In this document: in pieces, positions 37,559-46,049 of the stretch
How the letters are laid out: every line of letters starts with the position of its first letter
How positions within the stretch are numbered: position 1 is the stretch's first letter
NCBI GenBank assembly: GCA_002868945.1
Contig: PKTX01000027.1
Span: forward strand, 1 to 64,000
Direction: 5' to 3'
From: Desulfobulbaceae bacterium
GTDB taxonomy: Bacteria > Desulfobacterota > Desulfobulbia > Desulfobulbales > SURF-16
Length of the DNA: 64,000 bases
Notes under the pieces: model-generated
What the model saw: only the letters and a program-made list of their open reading frames with translations
Database searches by the model: none
What the model was told of the DNA's origin: nothing
Program-made: the position numbers and the translations under genes

Positions 37559-37567
37559 GTTTTCTTC

Positions 37568-38146
37568 CTAAAATACCGGCACGGTACTTGACGAACTGAG
37601 GCCATAGGTACTGAATCTTCCGGATTGAATCTGTTCAGCCTGAACAGATTCAATCATTAGTCGATACCTTTTGTCAGAACTTAAACTCTTGCACCAGATA
37701 AAAGGCACATTGCCCATTTGCTCCTTTCTGCCATTTAACAGCTGCATGGCTTGCGCTACAGTAATCCCTTGCCGCTTAGCCTTCCTTCTTGCCAACCGGG
37801 CATTGCTGCTCTTGGGTTGCAAACGCCTGAATAGAGCATAATCGCATTTTGCCGGTACATCCCGGATACTTGTCAGATGCACATAATCAGAAAATCGATG
37901 TAACCATTTGCCAAGATCCAACCTTCCAAAATGCGCCTTATCGTCAGCAAACAACCTGAGTTTACTGCCAAGTTGAAACTTACTAGCATCATAGCCTGGA
38001 AAGGCTACACCAATGGAGACCTGTCCCTCTGCATCCTGCATTTCAACCAGGGATAAATGTACCTGGCTATATATCTTTTCCCAGAGAAAATAGAGTGGGA
38101 CATCGAGAGCAGGGAGCAGAGTTACCTCAATATAAAATTTCATCAC
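37568..38146 (-). CDS. cas6f: Cas6f (Csy4) CRISPR RNA endonuclease
   Basis: Binds the repeat hairpin, cuts after it, and stays on the 3' end of the mature crRNA in the Csy complex. The 192-aa protein has the ferredoxin-like N-terminus with His30 in LWEKIYSQVHLSLV at the place of the catalytic histidine, an arginine-rich helix SSNARLARRKAKRQG that should grip the stem, and the C-terminal FSTYGLSSSSTVPVF related to the family's YGLS ending. It starts 8 bp after csy3 and ends 9 bp before the RhuM-Fic gene. Confidence 0.95.
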   Translation of the reverse strand: MMKFYIEVTLLPALDVPLYFLWEKIYSQVHLSLVEMQDAEGQVSIGVAFPGYDASKFQLGSKLRLFADDKAHFGRLDLGKWLHRFSDYVHLTSIRDVPAKCDYALFRRLQPKSSNARLARRKAKRQGITVAQAMQLLNGRKEQMGNVPFIWCKSLSSDKRYRLMIESVQAEQIQSGRFSTYGLSSSSTVPVF

Positions 38147-38154
38147 TCCCCTCC

Positions 38155-39180
38155 CTAGTTGCCGCCTTCTCCAAAAACACCACCTCGGACTAACACTGCC
38201 ATGACATAATGTTCTTCATTTTTATCCTCTAACTTTTCGCCACGGGCAAAGCGATCAAACAGAGTGTAAAAATCAGCCTTTGCTTTTGGTGTTCGATACG
38301 CTTTGCCAAGGTTGGTAACGGCTCCGTATGGTTCGACAGCAATAGGACCGATTTTAATCTCTTCATAATCTGGATACCAGGTATCAATGGTACGCAGAGC
38401 ATTACCGATCTTTTGCGAATGTATGCCAGCCACCCCATCAATATCGTAAAGGATTTTGCTTTTTTTGCTTTTGCTGTTCCCCTTATCAAGCACCAGCTCT
38501 TCGCTTGGATAAACATCTTGTGCCATACCAATCAGGGCAAAAGCCTCGACGCCGAGCAAAAGAAAATCCATTTCGCCACTTAAGGCCTTGGCTATTTCTG
38601 CAGCTAACTGGCCAGTAGCAGCTGCGCCAGAAAACTCTCGAATACTCATTTCAGCGGCATCAAAAACCCATTCTTGACCAGAATCGCCAGTTAATACCTT
38701 AACCCGAACATCAATCTTTTCCGCACCAACCCGGTTACGCCAGAGAAAACGGCCATTAGCAATATTTTCAGCATAGCGATGAGCCAGTTCTGTAAATTTT
38801 TCTTCCTGGATATATTGTTCTGCGGCCCTGGTATAACTCTCATTAAAAGCCTGGTTATTACAGGCTGATGGGTGCTGTACTCCACTTAAAATCTTCAGGG
38901 TAAAAGAAAGCTTTAATGTGTCTTGCTCCATTGCCAGTCCACAGCTATCCACCCGTTGCAAATTTGGTTTTTCAACTTCCGCATCCAATTTCAGTGGGTC
39001 ATCTTTAATAGCCTTTTTTAGGCGGTTTGAAATCGTACCACGCACGGATTTTTCCTGTAATTTTAAAGGGGTTACCTTTTCAAGCCGTTCATCCCAGGTG
39101 GTGCCGTACATAAATCCGTCAGAGGGGACGAGTTTCTTTTCAAAGGCCAATACAGATGCGGTATTTTCTTTTTTTGCCAT
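38155..39180 (-). CDS. csy3: Csy3 (Cas7f) backbone subunit
   Basis: Forms the helical backbone of the type I-F surveillance complex and holds the spacer RNA, flipping out every sixth base. The 341-aa protein starts MAKKENTASVLAFEKKLVPS and has family segments GFMYGTTWDERLEKVTPLKL, GRFLWRNRVGAEKIDVRV and SGAAATGQLAAEIAKAL. The start at 39180 was chosen by homology. The frame is open to 39303, but that extension is not Csy3-like. It lies 34 bp after csy2 and 8 bp before cas6f. Confidence 0.95.
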   Translation of the reverse strand: MAKKENTASVLAFEKKLVPSDGFMYGTTWDERLEKVTPLKLQEKSVRGTISNRLKKAIKDDPLKLDAEVEKPNLQRVDSCGLAMEQDTLKLSFTLKILSGVQHPSACNNQAFNESYTRAAEQYIQEEKFTELAHRYAENIANGRFLWRNRVGAEKIDVRVKVLTGDSGQEWVFDAAEMSIREFSGAAATGQLAAEIAKALSGEMDFLLLGVEAFALIGMAQDVYPSEELVLDKGNSKSKKSKILYDIDGVAGIHSQKIGNALRTIDTWYPDYEEIKIGPIAVEPYGAVTNLGKAYRTPKAKADFYTLFDRFARGEKLEDKNEEHYVMAVLVRGGVFGEGGN

Positions 39181-39214
39181 GATTGTTCTCCTTATTGCTT
39201 TCAGATCACGAAAG

Positions 39215-40114
39215 TTAATTAACTGGTTGTTTTTGGCGGCAGAGATAAAGATTATGATCCATATCCGTTTCATAGCACCAAAGCATATTGTACAAATCCT
39301 CAATACGATAAGGCATGATGAACTCGCCTAGCGTTACCACGGATTCGGCAAAACAATGGGGCGTTTCCGGATCGCGTTGGTTTTTGACTTGTCCCAAAGG
39401 GCTGATTCCATGGAATCCTGTGGCAATGGGCACAAGCCATCCCTTCTCGCGGCGCTTGCTTTCCCAATTAACCTCGCCGTACTCATCCTCTGTGGCGGTG
39501 TGGTGAACGGCCAAATGGTCAAGCAAGGCATCAAGCCCGTCCAAGCCGTCTTGCATGGCTTTTATCATCAGATCACGTCGTTCAATGAGACAGAAACCGG
39601 GCATTAATCGGCGCAACAATTGCCGCCGGCTCTTTTCATCATCAACGGGTATGATTTCAACAGGGTTTGCCGACAAAATATCCCCGCCTGCCATTTTCAG
39701 TCGGCCCTGAACAAGTTGATTGATACTCTCCTCAAACCGATCAAGGCCAAGCCCTAAACCTTCGCACTCAATGACAAGAGAGACGGTGAGATGACAACGC
39801 GCCTCCTCAACAAAGGGCGGTCGCTCGGCATTGTACGGATCACCTTTCTGTGTTTTAGGAATCAAGGGATTGCCGGTGCCTATAATGGAGTAAACAAAGT
39901 CACCATCGCCCCGGTGGGTCTGTAAATCCATCTTATGACAGACTACGCCCACACTTTTAAAGCGGACATAATCAAACTCGGTGGCAGCCAATTTCCTCTC
40001 CAATGCATGGACAGCGCCAAGCCATCCTGTCATGGCCGGGAAACCAATGGTGTACGGACTGGACAGACCATTGGCATTTTGAATCTTGAGGCGGGGAACA
40101 AGGAGCATTTTCAT
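39215..40114 (-). CDS. csy2: Csy2 (Cas5f) subunit
   Basis: Caps the 5' end of the crRNA with Csy1 and helps PAM recognition. The 299-aa protein begins LLVPRLKIQNANGLSSPYTI and continues GFPAMTGWLGAVHALERKL, then VVCHKMDLQTH, and GWLVPIATGFHGISPLG near the C-terminus, all familiar from the Csy2 family. Its ATGA overlap with csy1 implies coupled translation in the csy1-csy2-csy3-cas6f order that is standard for type I-F. Confidence 0.94.
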   Translation of the reverse strand: MKMLLVPRLKIQNANGLSSPYTIGFPAMTGWLGAVHALERKLAATEFDYVRFKSVGVVCHKMDLQTHRGDGDFVYSIIGTGNPLIPKTQKGDPYNAERPPFVEEARCHLTVSLVIECEGLGLGLDRFEESINQLVQGRLKMAGGDILSANPVEIIPVDDEKSRRQLLRRLMPGFCLIERRDLMIKAMQDGLDGLDALLDHLAVHHTATEDEYGEVNWESKRREKGWLVPIATGFHGISPLGQVKNQRDPETPHCFAESVVTLGEFIMPYRIEDLYNMLWCYETDMDHNLYLCRQKQPVN

Positions 40115-41358
40115 CGCAGAGCCTCCTCACACTCGGCAATCATCTTCTTGATATGGGGGAGCTCGTCATCCCCAAGGGAGATATCTGATTGCGGTTGGAG
40201 TTTTCTGTAGGATCTGACAAACCAGCGGGCTAGATCTTTTTGGATCTCTTCAAACCATTGTGGCTCTTTCTCCCTGGTTTCAAGATAGACCTGATCCAGC
40301 CATATCTTGTGATGACGAGGCAGGTTCACATAATTTTCCGATGCAGACCAGCCTGACTCCAAACTACGCATGGTCCAGAGCCGGTCTGCCACCTGATAGA
40401 TGATGGCCCGAATCAACCAATCCCGCTTGTTGCGAACATGGATATTATTGCGGTCCAAAGCCAACTGGTCATGGAACTTTTGGAAATCATCTTTAAAGAA
40501 TCGCAGCCACAGGGAATCACTAAAAAAGTCACGCCGAGGCGGCTGAATTTTACGATCCGCCAAAACAGGCGGACAGGATGGTAATAGATAGGCCGCCCCG
40601 CCATGCTGATTATTGAGCACACTGATATTTTGCGGCTTGGTGCCTCCGTAACCAATAACACTCAAGCCAAACAGCTCAGAAAAACCAGCTTCATGAAAGC
40701 TCCTACTTTTTTTGGCCTCTCGTGCTTCTTTCGTAGTTTCAGAAAAATGGAGGGCCCGAATACGATCTTTCATTTGAAACATCAGGCTGGAAGGAGTCAG
40801 GACAGAAAGGAGGTGATACTCTCGCTCAGCCACAGGGAAAAAGACCTGTTTAACCTTGCTTGAGGTGGAAATGGTTGTCTCATCGCTCTGCTTTATCGCC
40901 AGTAATTCCTGCCGTATTTCATCATAAGCCACGGGACAATCCGCAAATTGCTCCTTGCTGGCGGGAGTAGCTTTTTCCACATGCGTAAGTACGGTGGCAC
41001 CGTCAGCCATTTCCAAACTGAGGAACTTGTAAACATCAAGGGCCGCGGCATTGCCCAACACATCAAGCTCTGCCTCCACATTTCCGCTTCGTAAAAATCC
41101 GTCGGCTTGCCTTGGTCCCGTCGCAATTATTGACGATACCTTTGCGCTGGGATGGCTAAATTTGCCAGGATGACTCACCATTGAAAGCTGTTTTGCCCGG
41201 CGGGCAGCATCGGGAAGCCACCCAGTCAAGGAAAAATCTTTTGCTGCCTGCTCCTCAAGGCTCAGTTTTTCCTCATCTGTTGTTTCGCTTTTGATTTTTT
41301 TCTTGAGCCATGCCTGTTTTCGCTCCTCAAGAAAAGTAGATATTGCTGGATCGAGCAT
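40111..41358 (-). CDS. csy1: Csy1 (Cas8f) large subunit
   Basis: Recognises the PAM and pairs with Csy2 at the crRNA 5' handle. The 415-aa protein starts with a charged helix (ISTFLEERKQAWLKKKIK) typical of Csy1, then KQLSMVSHPGKFSHPSAKVS, NAAALDVYKFLSLEM and GGTKPQNISVLNNQHGGAAYL, strongly conserved in the family. GGAGGG lies upstream of the ATG at 41358. It is the first gene of its operon: a 241-bp gap holding a promoter region and the mini-array separates it from cas2-3. Confidence 0.95.
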   Translation of the reverse strand: MLDPAISTFLEERKQAWLKKKIKSETTDEEKLSLEEQAAKDFSLTGWLPDAARRAKQLSMVSHPGKFSHPSAKVSSIIATGPRQADGFLRSGNVEAELDVLGNAAALDVYKFLSLEMADGATVLTHVEKATPASKEQFADCPVAYDEIRQELLAIKQSDETTISTSSKVKQVFFPVAEREYHLLSVLTPSSLMFQMKDRIRALHFSETTKEAREAKKSRSFHEAGFSELFGLSVIGYGGTKPQNISVLNNQHGGAAYLLPSCPPVLADRKIQPPRRDFFSDSLWLRFFKDDFQKFHDQLALDRNNIHVRNKRDWLIRAIIYQVADRLWTMRSLESGWSASENYVNLPRHHKIWLDQVYLETREKEPQWFEEIQKDLARWFVRSYRKLQPQSDISLGDDELPHIKKMIAECEEALR

Positions 41359-41460
41359 CTATTTCCCTCCATTTCGACTCACTGCCATTGACAACACATA
41401 AAACGCATCATTTCACAACCGAACACCTAACAGTAGCATTAGGCCGCAGACAAGTAAACA

Positions 41461-41482
41461 CCATAATAAGTTTATTTTTATA
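41461..41482 (-). promoter_or_regulatory. csy operon control region with crRNA-like target and CC PAM
   Basis: CC at 41461-41462 is followed by ATAATAAGTTTATTTTT (41463-41479), which matches the mini-array spacer at 16 of 17 positions, with the only mismatch at position 6. Minus-strand -10-like hexamers TATTAT (over 41463-41468) and TATAAA (over 41477-41482) fall in the same place, about 105 bp upstream of csy1. A bound Csy complex here would cover the likely csy promoter. Confidence 0.75.
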
Positions 41483-41498
41483 AAATTGTTCTTTTTCG

Positions 41499-41529
41499 TT
41501 GACACGATTCCATCCAACCGCTTTACAAT
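41499..41529 (+). promoter_or_regulatory. Promoter of the mini-array
   Basis: Consensus -35 TTGACA (41499-41504) and TACAAT (41524-41529), 19 bp apart. An alternative -10 TTTACA at 41522 gives 17 bp. The predicted start, about 41535, falls at the first repeat, so the transcript would begin almost directly with the repeat hairpin. Confidence 0.7.
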
Positions 41530-41530
41530 C

Positions 41531-41606
41531 AAGCACTGCCGCACAGGCAGCTTAGAAAATAATCAGTTTATTTTTTATCTTCACTGCCGCACAGGCAGCT
41601 TACTCT
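41531..41606 (+). ncRNA. CreR-like mini-CRISPR regulatory RNA (two degenerate repeats, 20-nt spacer)
   Basis: Repeat 1 (41531-41558) keeps the hairpin and the full 5'-handle CTTAGAAA but has AAG in place of GTT at its start. Repeat 2 (41579-41606) keeps the hairpin but ends CTTACTCT. The spacer (41559-41578, ATAATCAGTTTATTTTTTAT) is 20 nt instead of 32. Cas6f cutting would give a 48-nt RNA: handle 8, guide 20, hairpin 20. The guide matches the csy upstream site next to a CC PAM. The RNA is antisense to the end of cas2-3, whose stop codon lies in repeat 2. Confidence 0.85.
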
Positions 41607-44600
41607 TTTCGCAAGCCCAACTGGCTCGCATAGACAAAAGGCCTACCACTCTCAGCGCCATAGGTGGGCAAACAGATCTCGCCATACACCAGCGCTGCTT
41701 TTTGCAAATCCGGCTCGGGTAGAGCCTGCAATAACGTCTCATAATCCCGATACAGCCAAAGACGCCCCCGTGACCTTGGGAGCAGTTCTTCATCCCACCT
41801 AATCTCATAAATCTCTTCAATGGGAACCGGTCTGCCGAACCGATCTTTTTCCACAAAACGATACCGTCCCTCTTCCGGCATGAGAAAAACTGGTAATTGA
41901 GAGGCCCCCTCCCTGAAACGTACCAGTACTTGGGGCAAGCCGGTTAACCACCAGCAACTGCCGAGCCAGCCCTGCATGTCTTTTGCGCCTTTTTTGCTGT
42001 AATTGGTTAAAAGTTGATGGATGACTTCATGTTCCAGGTCAGCCAAATTCGTTTTAGGATTGAGTAACTTTTTTTTAACGATACGAGGGGCCGCATCAAG
42101 GCGCTTATCAATCTTTTCACCGGCAAGAAGTTCTTGCAGATCATGGGAATTAAGGGGATGCATTTCCGATTCATACCCCGGGCGCTGGAAGGCTCTCTTC
42201 TTTCCCTGTAACCCTTTCAAATTATACTGAAGCAGGGCGATATTCGGAGCCTGGATATCTTTGTCCAACTCCTGATGGCGAAGAATTCTGCCAGCTAACT
42301 GAATAAAGGAACGGTAGGATGAGGGCTCCACCACCGCCCAATCAAAATCATGGTCACGCCCCACTTCTTCAACCGGTGTAGCCACCAGGATAAAAATGAT
42401 ATGCTTTGCCGGACTTGTCTCAAGATGCTCCCTGATTACCGGATGGTCGAACGACTTTTGAAAACCGTCTTTACTCTTTAACACCTGATCAAGATGACGC
42501 TCCTGTTCATGGCGCATCAACAGAATCTGTTGGCTATGATAGGCCATGGTGCGGATATCTATATCCTTGCCCAGCTCAAGCTCAAGAAGAAACCTAGTCA
42601 AATCAACACAGGGGGAAATATTAGCCACCCTGACCAAACCGAAACTCACCTGCTTACCACTTTTTTCATCACAACTATGGTGAAGTTTATGGTTGGCCTG
42701 GATCGCTTGCCAGATCACCTTGTTGAAATAGTCCCGACAGCTTTCCTCATCATGCCCCTCTTGGGGCTCACAAGGCCAGATTATTCCTTTTCGTTTAACA
42801 ATCTCCTTTTGCAGTTTTTTAAGTCTGCGCTCAGTAAAGGTTTGGTGGGCTTGACCATAGTCTGCAACCGGATCTGCACTATCAAGGTTCATTGTCGAAA
42901 CTTTGGTACCAAACTCATCTATCCAACCACAACCTATCCTAGTGCTAAGCTGGCGGCTGCGGGCAAATAGTTGGTAGCCATCCTGATAGACATTAAAAAA
43001 GCCGATAGCCAGGTCGGGAGGAATAGTTGCTGAAGAAATCATAACCTTGCGCCCCAGCATCCCGGCCAGGTGGATCAACCGCCCTATGGCAATGAGATCC
43101 GTGCCGTCAAAATCATCAATTTCATCAATAACCAGATCAGACGACATGAGTCGCAGTTGCGGCAGAATAAAACGACCGGACCGTTTGGTTTCGGTGGCCC
43201 CCATGAGATGATCGATGGTGCAGCTTAATACAGGGGCATGGAGAAATTTAAGGCTTTTCTCATCCCGCAAAACCGTTGCCAGGTGCTGGTCAGGAACAAC
43301 TCCTTGAAAATGCAGTTCGTTATCCAGCAGCCCCTGCTCCGACTCACTGGCAAGACCTTCGATCTCTGACTCTTTTTTGCTTTGCTGGGCGGCTCGATGA
43401 AGATCACTCACTGGCTTGGAACCAATAAGCACGGCGACTTCATCATCGCCAAGATTGATTCGCTGACGATACTCGTCCCCGGTCTGCAAGGTTAAGGTAC
43501 GCAGCCCAAGGGCCAGAATATAACGCAGACTTTGACGCTCAGGGGATAAGGCCCGCATAATCTTGGCATTGGCAAAGGTTTTTCCTTTCCCGGTGCTGGC
43601 CATGTTAACAGCAAAGAAGCCAAACTGTCTCTTATCAAGCCCCTTATCTTCTTCATCACGCCATGCTGCGATTTTTGCCACAGCTTTATCCTGCCAGATA
43701 AACCTTTTATCTGAACTTTTGCTCTGGAGAACTTTTACATCAGTAACCTGGGCCAGCTCCTGGCGATTTCCCTCAAAAACAGGCAGCAATCTGGAATTGT
43801 GGACGGCCTGCTTTGCCACCCGAACAAGATGTTCCACCAGTTTGTGTTTTTTCTTAATGGTGCCGGGATAGGTGTTGGCAAAGAGGTTTAATTCATCATG
43901 CCATTTGGGATCAGGCTCAGGCTGAGAAGAATGGTAATGATCGGCCAGCATGAGAGCCAGGCGACAATGCTGCATAACCAAGCGCCAGCTCCCATCTGCA
44001 AAAGCCTGTTCCAGTAAATCAAGATGGTTATTGAGTTTTGCTGCTTGCGTTTTGGCGTAATTGAGCCACTTCTTGGAATCACAGGGCAGGCCACCTGGGT
44101 ATTCAAAACATCGCTCTAATTTAATATCAAAATCGTGAGATTGATTTTCATATCCCCATTTGGGCTCCAGTTCTTTGAAAAGCAGCCGAAAATCGCTTAC
44201 AGAAGTATCACCATATTTTTTGGCATCTTCCCAAGCCAAAACAGGCAGGCGGTGATGACTGACGATGAGCCAAGCAATGAGTGCGGCGGCATCAGGGAGT
44301 TTGCCAAGCACATGATAGTTTTTGAACGTTTTCTGCTTATCTGTTAAGAGCTTGATGATTGTTTTCGACGATATTTCACCCTGGGCAAGCCTTCCCAGCC
44401 ATTGCTCGTCTGATTCTGCCCCCACAAAAATCTCAAGAAATACAACCGAGAGCCACTCATGGCGCACCGGGTCAGCAATATTCTTCGCCTTTTGGCCAAG
44501 TTTCCACTGAAAAAACTCAGAAGCCTTGGCCCAGTCATGAAACAACCCTGCCAAGGCAACAAGGCTTTTAATAAGCGGCAAGTATCGCCAGTTATTTTCC

Positions 44601-44905
44601 CACTGACTAACAAGTAGATCCTTTTCCGTATAATTCACCGGCACGACGCCTTCTTCATTAAACTTGTTTCTGTTGCCTACCACCCACACCAATTCCGTCC
44701 GGCTGCGGCTCCGAAGCCAGTGACAGGAAACCGCGGTATTCTTACTGGCGCTTCCGCGCAGAAGTTTTTTTACAGCATCCAAACCCTCACGGGTGATTAC
44801 GGTTTGCCAGGTCCTGGAACCGATACGATTGGCAAAGGCATCCAGCACCCGGCGCGTTTTCGTCAGGGACTTCTTCTCGCATTGTGAAACAAAGGTGACC
44901 ATCAT
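41600..44905 (-). CDS. cas3: Cas2-Cas3 fusion (type I-F effector nuclease-helicase)
   Basis: A 1101-aa fusion typical of type I-F: an N-terminal Cas2-like domain (MVTFVSQCEKKSLTKTRRVL), an HD nuclease with LFHDWAKAS (His123-Asp124) and LIVSHHRLP, then a superfamily 2 helicase with Walker A ASTGKGKT (near residue 436-443) and VIDEIDDFDG (near 592). It takes part in adaptation with Cas1 and degrades DNA found by the Csy complex. The ATG at 44905 overlaps the cas1 stop as ATGA. The stop at 41600-41602 falls inside repeat 2 of the mini-array. No inactivating change is seen. Confidence 0.95.
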   Translation of the reverse strand: MMVTFVSQCEKKSLTKTRRVLDAFANRIGSRTWQTVITREGLDAVKKLLRGSASKNTAVSCHWLRSRSRTELVWVVGNRNKFNEEGVVPVNYTEKDLLVSQWENNWRYLPLIKSLVALAGLFHDWAKASEFFQWKLGQKAKNIADPVRHEWLSVVFLEIFVGAESDEQWLGRLAQGEISSKTIIKLLTDKQKTFKNYHVLGKLPDAAALIAWLIVSHHRLPVLAWEDAKKYGDTSVSDFRLLFKELEPKWGYENQSHDFDIKLERCFEYPGGLPCDSKKWLNYAKTQAAKLNNHLDLLEQAFADGSWRLVMQHCRLALMLADHYHSSQPEPDPKWHDELNLFANTYPGTIKKKHKLVEHLVRVAKQAVHNSRLLPVFEGNRQELAQVTDVKVLQSKSSDKRFIWQDKAVAKIAAWRDEEDKGLDKRQFGFFAVNMASTGKGKTFANAKIMRALSPERQSLRYILALGLRTLTLQTGDEYRQRINLGDDEVAVLIGSKPVSDLHRAAQQSKKESEIEGLASESEQGLLDNELHFQGVVPDQHLATVLRDEKSLKFLHAPVLSCTIDHLMGATETKRSGRFILPQLRLMSSDLVIDEIDDFDGTDLIAIGRLIHLAGMLGRKVMISSATIPPDLAIGFFNVYQDGYQLFARSRQLSTRIGCGWIDEFGTKVSTMNLDSADPVADYGQAHQTFTERRLKKLQKEIVKRKGIIWPCEPQEGHDEESCRDYFNKVIWQAIQANHKLHHSCDEKSGKQVSFGLVRVANISPCVDLTRFLLELELGKDIDIRTMAYHSQQILLMRHEQERHLDQVLKSKDGFQKSFDHPVIREHLETSPAKHIIFILVATPVEEVGRDHDFDWAVVEPSSYRSFIQLAGRILRHQELDKDIQAPNIALLQYNLKGLQGKKRAFQRPGYESEMHPLNSHDLQELLAGEKIDKRLDAAPRIVKKKLLNPKTNLADLEHEVIHQLLTNYSKKGAKDMQGWLGSCWWLTGLPQVLVRFREGASQLPVFLMPEEGRYRFVEKDRFGRPVPIEEIYEIRWDEELLPRSRGRLWLYRDYETLLQALPEPDLQKAALVYGEICLPTYGAESGRPFVYASQLGLRKE

Positions 44906-45855
44906 AGCGCAGCACCTTCCAGGCAAACCTGTTTGACAGTGTTAAACATAAAATCCAAGGCCTTATGCTTGGTGAAATTGAGCAGGCATTGCTGGCGAAA
45001 CTCCTGCTCGGTTGCCTTCTCACCGGCGCAGATAAAGGCCCAGGGCAGAATGAGCGCATCTTTTATGAGATCTGCCACATCAAAAACCAAGGCGCCGCGT
45101 CTGGTCTTGCCGTGCATCACCGCAAAACCGTGTGGGATTCCCAACACCCAAAGAGTGGTGGCGGCCAGACCATAGGCCAGATAATTACCATGGTTCAAGA
45201 AGGCATTGGCATCATCCACCCGGTCGTAATCGCGAACAAAGTCTTGTTGCTTGGTGCGGTTGGCAGCAATTTTGTAGAGCGTTTTAGTAAGTCTGGCCTC
45301 GGTGGTGAGCAGATCCATCACAGTAGGACAATACTCAATTTTGTCTGTGAAATCCGCCAAGGCATTACCAATATCAGAATCATCAACAAAGAATCCTTCC
45401 GCCCGGAGTTCTCGGTCCTTGCTCCAAGCATCCTGCAAATAGGAAACGCGTAACTGTTGAAACCGCTTCGCCACAGCCAAACGTTTTTCCTGGTCAAACC
45501 AAAATGACAACCAATTTTGAATGTATTCTGTGGGCCGATATTCGCTTTGCGGAGTCAACCATTCCACCTCGGTGGCAGCCATGAGCGGCGTGCCGCCGCC
45601 TCCACAGAATCCCACTAACACTCCGGCAGAAACAAGCATCCGCATAGCTGCCTGGGTAATGGATGTGCCTGTACCCAGTAAAAGGCAGGTGGTATTAGCG
45701 ATTGGGATATTCCAATACTGCTTTTTGTCCCTATCTTCGGACAAATACAACACTCGGCCATCCTTCTGCATGACCCGGCATTTTTCCAGATAATAGATAT
45801 TGGCACGTTTTGAGTGAAGGATTGCTTTCAGATCGGTTGGTGGCAGATCTTGCAC
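44902..45855 (-). CDS. cas1: Cas1 (type I-F) integrase
   Basis: Integrates new spacers together with Cas2-3. The 317-aa protein shows VLYLSEDRDKKQYWNIPIAN, LLLGTGTSITQAAMRML, GFCGGGGTP, TEYIQNWLSFWFD, LLTTEARLTKTLYKIAA (conserved Glu), GIPHGFAVMHGKTRRGALVFD (His) and DVADLIKDAL (Asp), the Cas1f order. The start is a GTG at 45855 with AAGGAGA about 9 nt upstream. It is first in a separate cas1-cas2-3 transcript. The 194 bp before it presumably hold its promoter. I saw no clear hexamers. Confidence 0.95.
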   Translation of the reverse strand: MQDLPPTDLKAILHSKRANIYYLEKCRVMQKDGRVLYLSEDRDKKQYWNIPIANTTCLLLGTGTSITQAAMRMLVSAGVLVGFCGGGGTPLMAATEVEWLTPQSEYRPTEYIQNWLSFWFDQEKRLAVAKRFQQLRVSYLQDAWSKDRELRAEGFFVDDSDIGNALADFTDKIEYCPTVMDLLTTEARLTKTLYKIAANRTKQQDFVRDYDRVDDANAFLNHGNYLAYGLAATTLWVLGIPHGFAVMHGKTRRGALVFDVADLIKDALILPWAFICAGEKATEQEFRQQCLLNFTKHKALDFMFNTVKQVCLEGAAL

Positions 45856-46049
45856 TTGCTTATTTCTCCTTATCCCGACTATTTTCCAAAAACGAGGCCA
45901 CTGCGACGCGGTCAGCTAGCAACCAAAAGGGCAATGGAGTTGCCGCGCCTCCTACAATCAAGACATTATCTCTTGATCCACCTCAATCATATTCACCCCT
46001 TTGGCGATCAGAACAATGTGCGGGTTAGAGGGCACACTACCACCAGCCC

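Noticed and set aside
41359-41460. A CreT-like toxin gene in the csy leader
   Set aside because: Only tiny frames (MLLLGVRL and MMRFMCCQWQ on minus) without ribosome-binding sites. The guide target fits the csy promoter and no separate toxin promoter is seen.
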